NCBI GenBank assembly: GCA_937916075.1
Contig: CALGHW010000201.1
Coordinates: 1-5,764 of the forward strand
Length of the DNA: 5,764 nucleotides
Source: an uncultured Prevotella sp.
Lineage (GTDB): Bacteria; Bacteroidota; Bacteroidia; Bacteroidales; Bacteroidaceae
Direction: 5' to 3'
Below the pieces are notes generated by a model. It saw only the letters and a list, made by a program, of their open reading frames with translations, was not told the origin of the DNA and ran no database searches. The position numbers and the translations under genes were made by a program. This document shows, piece after piece, positions 1-4,376 of this stretch; position 1 is the stretch's first letter; every line of letters begins with the position of its first letter.

Positions 1-105
1 GAAAAGACCGCACAACTCTCTGAGAAAGACGCACAACTCTCTGAAAAGACTGCGCAACTCTCCGAGAAAGATGCGCAACTCTCTGAGCAGAGCATTCAAA
101 TAAAG
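1..105 (+). repeat. 21-bp tandem repeat (five units) coding heptads, with 42-bp higher-order period
   Basis: Units lie at 1-21, 22-42, 43-63, 64-84 and a diverged fifth at 85-105. The third residue alternates Thr, Asp, Thr, Asp, so the real repeat is a 14-residue (42-bp) block, EKTAQLSEKDAQLS, present at least twice. Differences between the first four units are mostly third-base changes (for example CTCTCT against CTCTCC), so the protein repeat is more constant than the DNA. The array is cut by the window edge and more units may lie upstream. Confidence 0.9.
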
Positions 106-207
106 ACAATGGCACAGGCCATGTACAAGGCCGGCTTGCCAACAGCAGCTATTGCACAAGCTATGAACCGCAGTATTGACGATGTTATGGAAATGCTAAA
201 GATTTGA
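1..207 (+). CDS. C-terminal end of a probable Rpn-family (PD-(D/E)XK) nuclease/transposase, 5' truncated
   Basis: The reading frame is open from the first base to TGA at 205-207 and gives 68 residues. The first 35 residues are five 7-residue units: EKTAQLS, EKDAQLS, EKTAQLS, EKDAQLS, then a diverged EQSIQIK. Leu at a fixed heptad position predicts a coiled coil. Next comes a short helical tail, MAQAMYKAGLPTAAIAQAMNR, followed by SIDDVMEMLKI, which reads like a small helix-turn-helix (AxxMxxxGLPxxxIAxxxxxSxxxVxxxL). This combination of a charged heptad stretch and a 'GLPxxxIA...S.ddV' ending is what I know from the C-termini of Bacteroidales Rpn/transposase_31-type proteins. The catalytic PD-(D/E)XK domain would lie upstream, outside the window, so the family call rests on the tail alone. 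Any coiled-coil protein with a helical C-terminus remains possible. Confidence 0.5.
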   Translation, partial: EKTAQLSEKDAQLSEKTAQLSEKDAQLSEQSIQIKTMAQAMYKAGLPTAAIAQAMNRSIDDVMEMLKI

Positions 208-227
208 ATAAAATCCCGATCTCTCAC

Positions 228-259
228 ACCACCGTACATACGGTTCCGCATACGACGGT
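228..259 (-). ncRNA. group II intron domain V-like hairpin, probably an intron remnant
   Basis: On the minus strand this 32-nt piece folds like domain V. A lower helix of 8 pairs (ACCGTCGT with ACGGTGGT, two of them G-T wobbles) is followed by a 2-nt bulge (GT) on the 3' side, a 5-pair upper helix (ATGCG with CGTAT) and a 4-nt loop (GAAC). A two-nucleotide 3' bulge between two short helices is the hallmark of group II domain V. The following sequence, GTGTGAGAG, matches what I remember after this element in Bacteroidales introns. No reverse transcriptase and no convincing domain VI are present, so this would be a truncated relic. The loop is not a true GNRA and the length is 2 nt under the usual 34. 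The assignment rests on fold and memory, not on a covariance search. Confidence 0.42.
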
Positions 260-327
260 TTCTATTTTGGGTGCCATTCGAGATACGACCCCATGAAAAT
301 AGCATACCTTGCCGAGCGCACGAAGAC

Positions 328-368
328 AAATCCCCCACCACCGATGGTTTGGTGGTGAGGGATTTTTT
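328..368. terminator. strong rho-independent terminator, two-way
   Basis: The stem is 331-342 paired with 351-362: 12 positions, 11 paired, one C-A mismatch at 335/358, mostly G-C, with an 8-nt loop. Three A-T pairs (328-330 with 363-365) extend it. On the + strand it runs into six T (363-368) and would end the transcript of the nuclease/transposase gene. On the minus strand it begins 8 nt beyond the htpX stop codon, with a weaker T tract (ATTTGTC) after the stem, so it can also end lemA-htpX. It separates two convergent units. Confidence 0.8.
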
Positions 369-369
369 A

Positions 370-1389
370 TCAGAACTGCTCCAATATCTCAATACGTTTC
401 CTTGTGTCAGGATGAGTAGAAAAGAGCGATGAAAGGAAATTCAACGCTCCGCCCCTTGTAAGGTGCTGCGGATGGATGATGAAGAGCTGGGCCACATCAT
501 CGCGCGTCACGCCCTGCAACCCGGGGGCGCTGCTAATCTTTCTCAAGGCCGAGGCAAGGGCAAGCGGATTGCCACACAGCTCCGCGCCGCCGGCATCTGC
601 CATATACTCGCGCTTGCGGCTTATGGCGAAACGCGTCAACGCCGTAAACAAATATGCTATGGCACAAAGTGCATAGCCTATTATCAGCACCACTATCATT
701 GCAACTCCGCTGTTGCGGTTATCATCGTCACTGCCGCCTAACCTGCGGCTTCCGCCGCCAAACCACATCAGGTTGTACATCATCTGCACGATTACGCTCA
801 TAACCGTTGAGATGATTCCTACAAAGATTATGCTCGTTATGAGCAAACGGGTGTCGTGGTTGCGGATATGCGTCAGTTCATGACCGATAACTCCGGCCAG
901 TTCCTCGTCGTTGAGCAGGTCCATCAGTCCGCTGGTCACGGTCACGGTATAGCTTTTCTTGTCTATACCGCTGGCAAATGCATTGAGCTGCGGATCGTTT
1001 ACCATATTAATCTGCGGCATGTCCATACCTGCTGTCATACAGAGGTTTTCCACTATATTGTATAGTCGCGGATTTTCTTTTCTGGTCACCGAGTGGGCTC
1101 CTGTGGCTGCCCTGACCATGGACGTGTTGAAGAGATAAGCTATGATAAACCATATTGCCACACCGCCTGCCACCCACGGCAAAGCATGGAGAAAATAATA
1201 CTTCACCACCTCGGCATCCATCTGGTGAACCACATTGCCATACTGGTCATAATATCCGTTTCCGAAATAACTGAGCAGAGCGATAAAAGCCCACACAACG
1301 CCGAGTATTATCAGCGGAAACATCAGCAGCAACAAGAAGGTCATCCTGTTGTTGCGGCTGATTTGGGTATACATTCCTACGTATTTCAT
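370..1389 (-). CDS. htpX: M48-family membrane zinc metalloprotease, HtpX type
   Basis: 339 residues. HtpX is an inner-membrane zinc endopeptidase of envelope quality control that cuts misfolded or damaged membrane proteins, with its active site on the cytoplasmic side. The zinc motif HELTH is at residues 170-174, with catalytic Glu171. The third ligand is Glu261 in RKREYMADAGG, the M48 'ExxAD' motif. The end, HPDTRKRIEIL, is the usual M48 'HPxxxxRI' close. Hydrophobic segments lie near residues 17-40, 67-88, 182-206 and 229-253, the four-helix HtpX pattern; 339 residues is longer than the roughly 290 of E. coli HtpX. A Gly/Ser/Asp-rich linker (211-228) joins the last two segments. Translation starts 15 nt after lemA with no clear Shine-Dalgarno; Met6 is a possible alternative start. 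The family and the lemA pairing are secure; substrates are unknown. Confidence 0.94.
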   Translation of the reverse strand: MKYVGMYTQISRNNRMTFLLLLMFPLIILGVVWAFIALLSYFGNGYYDQYGNVVHQMDAEVVKYYFLHALPWVAGGVAIWFIIAYLFNTSMVRAATGAHSVTRKENPRLYNIVENLCMTAGMDMPQINMVNDPQLNAFASGIDKKSYTVTVTSGLMDLLNDEELAGVIGHELTHIRNHDTRLLITSIIFVGIISTVMSVIVQMMYNLMWFGGGSRRLGGSDDDNRNSGVAMIVVLIIGYALCAIAYLFTALTRFAISRKREYMADAGGAELCGNPLALASALRKISSAPGLQGVTRDDVAQLFIIHPQHLTRGGALNFLSSLFSTHPDTRKRIEILEQF

Positions 1390-1404
1390 TTCGTTCGGTG
1401 CTTT

Positions 1405-1968
1405 TTAGAACTTAATCTCCGGCGCCTTTTCATACAGTGCCCGGCTTTCCCGCGGAACCTCAAACATAGGCTGGCGAGAGAAGCCGAACATCTTGGCGAA
1501 GATGTTGCTCGGGAATGTCTCTACGGCATTGTTGAGCTCGCGTGTTGCGGAGTTGAAGAAGCGGCGCACGGCAGCGAGTTTATTCTCAATGTCGGCTATC
1601 TCGCCTTGCAACTGGATGAAATTCTGGTTTGCCTTCAGGTCTGGATATGCCTCAAGCGATACCTTCAATCCGGCAAGTGCACTGGTCAGCTGATTGTCTG
1701 CCTGTATCTTGTCGTTGATTGTAGTGGCTCCCATTGCAACTGCGCGGGCCTCGGTAACTCGTTGCAGGGTTTCCTTCTCGTGAGTGGCATATCCCTTTAC
1801 GGTTGCGACAAGCTGGGGGATGAGGTCATAACGTTGTTTGAGCTGCACGTCGATGTTGGCAAAAGCGTTCTCGCGGTTGTTGCGCAGTTTCACCAAGTTG
1901 TTGTAGATGCTTACGAGCCATATTACCAATACGGCGATAACTACTAAAATAACGATTGTTGTTGTCAT
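1405..1968 (-). CDS. lemA: LemA family protein
   Basis: 187 residues, the normal LemA length. There is one N-terminal membrane segment (about residues 4-22), a very short stretch before it, and then a long, mostly helical cytoplasmic domain. Family signatures are clear: VKLRNNRENAFANIDVQL at 26-43, then QRYDLIPQLVATVKGYATHE at 45-64, then YPDLKANQNFIQLQGEIADIENKLAAVRR at 108-136 (given here in the family's motif order), and FPSNIFAKMFGF near the C-terminus (152-163). The role of LemA is not well defined. It commonly sits next to htpX or other membrane proteases, and here it is the first gene of a two-gene unit with htpX, which suggests a shared membrane-maintenance function. The start is supported by the immediate membrane helix; AAGAAG lies a few bases upstream as a possible weak ribosome site. 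Confidence 0.95.
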   Translation of the reverse strand: MTTTIVILVVIAVLVIWLVSIYNNLVKLRNNRENAFANIDVQLKQRYDLIPQLVATVKGYATHEKETLQRVTEARAVAMGATTINDKIQADNQLTSALAGLKVSLEAYPDLKANQNFIQLQGEIADIENKLAAVRRFFNSATRELNNAVETFPSNIFAKMFGFSRQPMFEVPRESRALYEKAPEIKF

Positions 1969-2078
1969 AATCTTCTTGTTTTTTATGCCTTCACCTTATC
2001 ATATATAAGAGTTGGCGTCGTTAATACTTTTTCTGTTTATCTTTTACTATAAATACGATAGCATTTTCATTATAACCA

Positions 2079-2086
2079 CAAAAGTA
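2079..2086 (-). promoter_or_regulatory. probable -7 box of the lemA-htpX promoter
   Basis: On the minus strand the bases read TACTTTTG, an exact match to the Bacteroidetes -7 consensus TAnnTTTG. It would give a leader of roughly 100 nt before lemA. A matching -33 TTTG is not at the right distance: the nearest TTG leaves only 14 bases, against the usual 19-21. The call rests on the -7 box and its place in an AT-rich stretch. Confidence 0.4.
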
Positions 2087-2169
2087 ATGCCTTTTATTTA
2101 CAATCAGCCGCTATTTTAAGTTTTGTTTTGCTTTGTACATACATTTTCTGACAAAAAGGATGCAAATCG

Positions 2170-2200
2170 AGAGGCGTTCAAAATTGATTCAAACGCCTCT
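2170..2200. repeat. 9-bp perfect inverted repeat (hairpin)
   Basis: AGAGGCGTT (2170-2178) pairs perfectly with AACGCCTCT (2192-2200) around a 13-nt AT-rich loop. It is not followed directly by a T tract on either strand, so it is a poor terminator. It could be a protein-binding site or a remnant of a repeat; part of it recurs in diverged form at 2246-2264. Confidence 0.55.
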
Positions 2201-2285
2201 ACATTACTCTGGGGGGACTTGGTTGCCTCTATTTACTATTCTTGTAGGTGTTTAAAATTAATACGACCTGCAGGATTGAGCAATA

Positions 2286-2318
2286 TTGTGGGTGCGGTGT
2301 CTCACCGCACAATAAAAA
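2286..2318 (+). repeat. REP-like palindromic repeat, copy A
   Basis: This 33-nt unit begins TTGTGGG and ends CACAATAAAAA. Inside, TGCGGTG pairs with CACCGCA around a TCT loop, and TTG pairs with CAA outside, leaving a 4-nt bulge (TGGG). A GTGG-type tetranucleotide beside an imperfect hairpin is the form of REP sequences mobilised by RAYT (TnpA_REP) proteins. Copy B at 2641-2673 is the same sequence on the opposite strand with one difference. Confidence 0.65.
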
Positions 2319-2493
2319 TTGAGATATTCATTGCTTCCTTTAATGGCATTTTTATGGATATAAAAACAACACTTCTTTTTGTGAGGTTCATAGATGCGAT
2401 TAATTTTGAGCACCTGCTTATCATTTCCGCTTCTAACTCGTTGGCGGAATATTGGTAACCAAAAGGGGTGCATTAGCCCTGCAAATGGCCAGC

Positions 2494-2549
2494 CTTAGAG
2501 CCAGTCACCTTGGTGAATGGTGTCAGTCACCAAGGTGGCTGGCTCTAAG
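2494..2549. repeat. 23-bp inverted repeat with 10-nt loop
   Basis: The arms are 2494-2516 and 2527-2549. They are complementary at 22 of 23 positions (one T/C difference), and three more outer pairs (2490-2492 with 2551-2553) can form past a single mismatch. Each arm also contains a near-palindrome (CACCTTGGTG in the left arm, CACCAAGGTG in the right), so each can also fold alone as a small hairpin, giving a possible cruciform. There is no T tract on either side, so it is not a classical terminator. It lies near the middle of the segment bounded by the two REP-like repeats. Confidence 0.8.
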
Positions 2550-2640
2550 ACTGCCAACAAATCAGGCTAAACAAGGCGCTTTTGGGCCCTGATTCAGGCG
2601 GTATGTCATCAAGTTGTTGGTTCGTCAGCGGGCACTATCT

Positions 2641-2673
2641 TTTTTATTGTGCGGTGAGACGCCGCACCCACAA
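2641..2673 (-). repeat. REP-like palindromic repeat, copy B, inverted to copy A
   Basis: Read on the minus strand, this unit matches copy A at 32 of 33 bases. The single difference (C for T at the thirteenth base) turns a pair of the inner stem into a mismatch. The two copies face each other across about 320 bases. I see no target-site duplication outside them. The family assignment is by form only. Confidence 0.65.
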
Positions 2674-2717
2674 CCTATCCACCGACCCTGCATTGAATGA
2701 AAGTCTCGGAGAGGGCA

Positions 2718-2836
2718 CAAAAAAAAGAGAGCCCAAGGGCCCTCTTTTTCAGTCTTGTCAGTCTGTGTTGTCATTTCGTCATTATAACCACCATTATGTA
2801 TTCATAACGAGAGTATTTCTTTGTGTCTGTGTTACT
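2718..2836 (-). ncRNA. candidate small RNA or orphan attenuator transcript of about 115-120 nt
   Basis: A consensus -7 box (2841-2849) and an intrinsic terminator (2719-2749) lie on the same strand about 90 nt apart with no credible gene between them. Transcription would start near 2834-2836 and end in the T run at 2719-2726. The RNA contains a direct repeat, AACACAGAC (on the + strand at 2825-2833 and 2761-2769), and an 8-codon frame at 2771-2794 (MVVIMTK). That frame, followed 21 nt later by the terminator stem, could be a leader peptide of an attenuator, but it lacks a run of one amino acid's codons. No gene follows on this strand for about 750 nt. It is either an independent small RNA or the leader of an operon that has been lost. 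I do not recognise it as 6S, tmRNA or another named family. Confidence 0.4.
2719..2749 (-). terminator. intrinsic terminator with 13-pair stem and T run
   Basis: On the minus strand, 2749-2737 pairs with 2734-2722: five A-T, then G-C, A-T, G-C, one G-T wobble, and G-C/C-G pairs closing on a TT turn (in practice a 4-nt loop). The stem runs into eight T (complement of 2719-2726). Read on the + strand the wobble becomes an A-C mismatch, so the hairpin is better suited to minus-strand RNA, although a T run exists on the + side as well. This supports leftward transcription from 2841-2849. Confidence 0.75.
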
Positions 2837-2840
2837 ATTT

Positions 2841-2874
2841 GCAAAGGTATAGCTTTATTTGCTAAATCGTGCAA
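2841..2874 (-). promoter_or_regulatory. Bacteroidetes-type promoter for the candidate small RNA
   Basis: On the minus strand, TACCTTTGC (2849-2841) fits TAnnTTTG followed by a pyrimidine. A TTG at 2874-2872 lies 22 bases upstream, slightly more than the usual 19-21, so the -33 element is imperfect. The surrounding sequence is AT-rich, as expected upstream of a promoter. The next element downstream on this strand is the terminator at 2719-2749. Confidence 0.5.
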
Positions 2875-2999
2875 GAACAGGAGAAAAAATTATCGTAAAA
2901 ATCACACTTTTAACATTTCCGACGCTTTTTACCTACATTTTTCTTGTCTTTTGGGCTTTTTCCTTTCTTTTATCCATGTTTTTGGGAACAATTCTAAAT

Positions 3000-3151
3000 A
3001 AGTCAAGTGCGGCGCTCGGACATGAAAAATGAATGATATTCATTTTGTCATGTCACTCGCTTGCACTAACTCTGGATAAGTTTGGCTGCGCTCGGACATG
3101 AAAAATGAATGATATTCATTTTGTCATGTCACTCGCTTGCACTAACTTTGC
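3000..3151 (+). repeat. 76-bp tandem duplication carrying a hairpin and promoter
   Basis: Bases 3012-3071 are repeated without change at 3088-3147, a period of 76. Each copy holds a 36-nt hairpin (3019-3054 and 3095-3130). Its stem is 7 pairs (GACATGA with TCATGTC), one bulged G, then 9 pairs (AAAATGAAT with ATTCATTTT), closed by a GAT loop. Outside the identical core the copies differ: copy 1 ends TAACTCTGG, copy 2 ends TAACTTTGC. AAGTCAA occurs at both outer borders (3000-3006 and 3154-3160). I have a general memory of similar 'GCGCTCGG...CTCGCTTGCACTAACTTTGC' units between Bacteroidales genes, which I cannot check here. Confidence 0.9.
3120..3151 (+). promoter_or_regulatory. consensus Bacteroidetes promoter of argE
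   Basis: TTTG (3120-3123) is followed after exactly 19 bases by TAACTTTG (3143-3150) and a C, matching both promoter elements and the spacing of the Bacteroidetes primary sigma factor. Transcription would start near 3156-3158, leaving a leader of about 20 nt before the ATG at 3178. The -33 TTTG lies in the right arm of the hairpin at 3095-3130, so anything binding that palindrome would overlap the promoter. In the upstream copy the equivalent -7 box is TAACTCTG, which breaks the consensus. Confidence 0.75.
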
Positions 3152-3177
3152 ACAAGTCAACATATCATAGAAACGAG

Positions 3178-4242
3178 ATGAACAAATATCAAGCATATAC
3201 CCAACAGGCCGTCGACTTGCTCCAACGGCTCATCGCCATCCCTTCCGTAAGCCGCGACGAGACGCTGGCCGCCAACGAGATGGAACGTTATATCACTGGC
3301 ATAGGCATCAGCTGCCAGCGTATCGGCAACAACATTCTCTGTCCGGACCCACACCACGATGACAGCCGGCCCACCTTGTTGCTCAACGCACACATCGACA
3401 CGGTGAAGCCCGTGAGCTCATGGACCCGCAACCCCAACGACCCGACATTGGAGGGCGACCGGCTTTATGGCCTGGGGGCCAACGATTGCGGCGGCGGACT
3501 CGTGTCATTGCTTCAGGTGTTTCGCATCATGCGCGACCGAGAGCGGAGCTACAACCTCGTCTATCTCGTATCAGCCGAGGAGGAAGTGTCGGGAGCCGGC
3601 GGATTCAGCCTGGCCCTGCCCCGTCTGCCGCGGATAGACGTGGCCATCGTGGGCGAGCCTACGGGCATGCAGCCGGCCATTGCCGAGAAGGGACTGATGG
3701 TGATTGACGGCACGGCACACGGCAAGTCGGGCCATGCCGCCCGAAACGAGGGTGTCAACGCTATCTATGAGGCGCTGGACGACCTGCTGTGGCTTCGTGA
3801 CTACCGCTATCCGAAGGTGAGCCCCCTGTTGGGCCCCACCAAGATGACCGTGACAGTCATCAACGCCGGCACACAGCATAATGTGGTGCCCGACGCCTGC
3901 CACTTCATCATCGACGTGCGCACCAACGAGTATTACAGCAACGAGGAGGTGTTCAACTGGATAAGCAGTCATGTGAAGAGTGAGGTCAAGGCCCGCTCCT
4001 TCCGCCTCAACTCCTCCCACATCGCCACGAATCATCCGCTGGTGGAGCGGTGTACAGCCCTGGGGATGCGCCCCTTCGGCTCGCCCACGCTCTCTGACCA
4101 GGCCCTCATGCCCTTCGCCTCGCTGAAGCTGGGTCCGGGGCAGTCGTCACGCTCTCACTCGGCCGACGAGTATATTTGCGTCAGCGAGATAGCCCAGGCC
4201 ATCGACACCTATGTGCAACTGCTCGACCGCTTGGAACTGTAA
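3178..4242 (+). CDS. argE: M20-family N-acyl-ornithine deacylase (ArgE type)
   Basis: 354 residues from MNKYQAY. It would remove the acyl group from N-acylornithine to give ornithine in cytoplasmic arginine synthesis. M20 metal and catalytic residues are all visible: His72 and Asp74 (AHIDT), Asp103 (GANDCGG), Glu134/Glu135 (SAEEE), Glu160 (VGEPT) and His327 (SRSHSADE). The lid/dimer domain has SGHAARNEG (His186) and NAGTQHNVVPD (His234). Segments such as PAIAEKGLMV, SPLLGPTKM and FGSPTLSDQAL closely resemble the Bacteroides ArgE protein as I remember it. The start at 3178 is preferred over an in-frame ATG at 3109, which would begin inside the promoter repeat and add a non-conserved leader. 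The gene stands alone here. In Bacteroides fragilis the arginine pathway uses N-succinyl intermediates, so the true substrate may be succinylornithine. Other M20 peptidase functions are less likely. Confidence 0.9.
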   Translation: MNKYQAYTQQAVDLLQRLIAIPSVSRDETLAANEMERYITGIGISCQRIGNNILCPDPHHDDSRPTLLLNAHIDTVKPVSSWTRNPNDPTLEGDRLYGLGANDCGGGLVSLLQVFRIMRDRERSYNLVYLVSAEEEVSGAGGFSLALPRLPRIDVAIVGEPTGMQPAIAEKGLMVIDGTAHGKSGHAARNEGVNAIYEALDDLLWLRDYRYPKVSPLLGPTKMTVTVINAGTQHNVVPDACHFIIDVRTNEYYSNEEVFNWISSHVKSEVKARSFRLNSSHIATNHPLVERCTALGMRPFGSPTLSDQALMPFASLKLGPGQSSRSHSADEYICVSEIAQAIDTYVQLLDRLEL

Positions 4243-4281
4243 GAAGCATACGGACGCGACAGTCACGCCCGCCACAAAAAG

Positions 4282-4324
4282 AGGGGAAAGCTAACGAGTA
4301 TGAAAACCTCGTCCGCTTTCCCCT
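4282..4324. terminator. composite two-way terminator between argE and the FKBP gene
   Basis: AGGGGAAAGC (4282-4291) pairs perfectly with GCTTTCCCCT (4315-4324). Inside, across a symmetric 2x2 internal loop, ACGAG (4294-4298) pairs with CTCGT (4308-4312) around a 9-nt loop. On the minus strand the stem is followed by CTTTTTG, a fair T tract ending the FKBP transcript about 53 nt after its stop codon. On the + strand the tail is only TTATACTATT, weaker but usable for argE, whose stop codon is about 40 nt upstream. Confidence 0.75.
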
Positions 4325-4376
4325 TTATACTATTGCCACGGCACAGGCACGCCCATACCGCGAGGCATCATTGTGC

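Larger units (their letters stand above)
1969..3177. other. 1.2-kb intergenic region without a credible protein gene
   Basis: No reading frame here shows a recognisable domain or plausible composition. Frames on both strands that spell (Y)CAVR(H/R)RTHN are translations of the REP-like repeat, seen from opposite strands. The content, left to right: lemA leader and promoter (1969-2086); an AT-rich stretch with eroded repeats (2100-2280); two inverted REP-like repeats (2286-2318, 2641-2673) with a large inverted repeat between them (2494-2549); a minus-strand promoter, transcript and terminator (2718-2849); an AT-rich stretch in which I see nothing definite (2850-2999); and the duplicated promoter-hairpin unit (3000-3151). 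The area looks like a place where small repeats gathered or where an older gene was lost. Confidence 0.7.

Noticed and set aside
96..392. A 98-codon open frame on the minus strand
   Set aside because: It runs antisense through the end of the nuclease/transposase gene, the domain V-like hairpin and the terminator. Its Arg-rich stretch (RNRRMRNRMYGGVRDRD) is a translation of the intron-like RNA hairpin.
1093..1947. A 284-codon open frame on the + strand
   Set aside because: It lies fully opposite lemA and the start of htpX, both of which have clear family motifs. Its translation is rich in Cys and His with no domain, as expected of an antisense shadow.
2258..2473. A 71-codon open frame on the minus strand
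   Set aside because: Part of it (NFYCAVRHRTHN) is the REP-like repeat read in frame; the rest has no recognisable motif and no promoter or start context.
2560..2594. AATCAGG and CCTGATT as a 7-bp hairpin
   Set aside because: A short stem with a 21-nt loop and no T tract is within what chance gives in a kilobase; it was not listed as a feature.
2582..3001. A 139-codon open frame on the + strand
   Set aside because: It crosses a REP-like repeat, a terminator hairpin and a promoter, and its low-complexity end is AT-rich intergenic DNA. No domain is visible.
3077..3084. TAAGTTTG as a second -7 box between the tandem copies
   Set aside because: It fits TAnnTTTG, but the nearest TTTG is 29 bases upstream and the nearest TTG 13, neither a workable spacing.
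3000..3151. A CRISPR array
   Set aside because: There are only two copies with a 60-base identical core and a 16-base gap, and the unit contains promoter elements; no cas gene is near.
3109..3177. An upstream in-frame ATG that would lengthen ArgE by 23 residues
   Set aside because: It lies inside the hairpin of the promoter repeat, upstream of the predicted transcription start, and the added residues do not belong to the conserved enzyme.
3571..4035. A 154-codon open frame antisense to argE
   Set aside because: It is opposite the best conserved part of argE and reflects its GC-rich codon use, not a gene.
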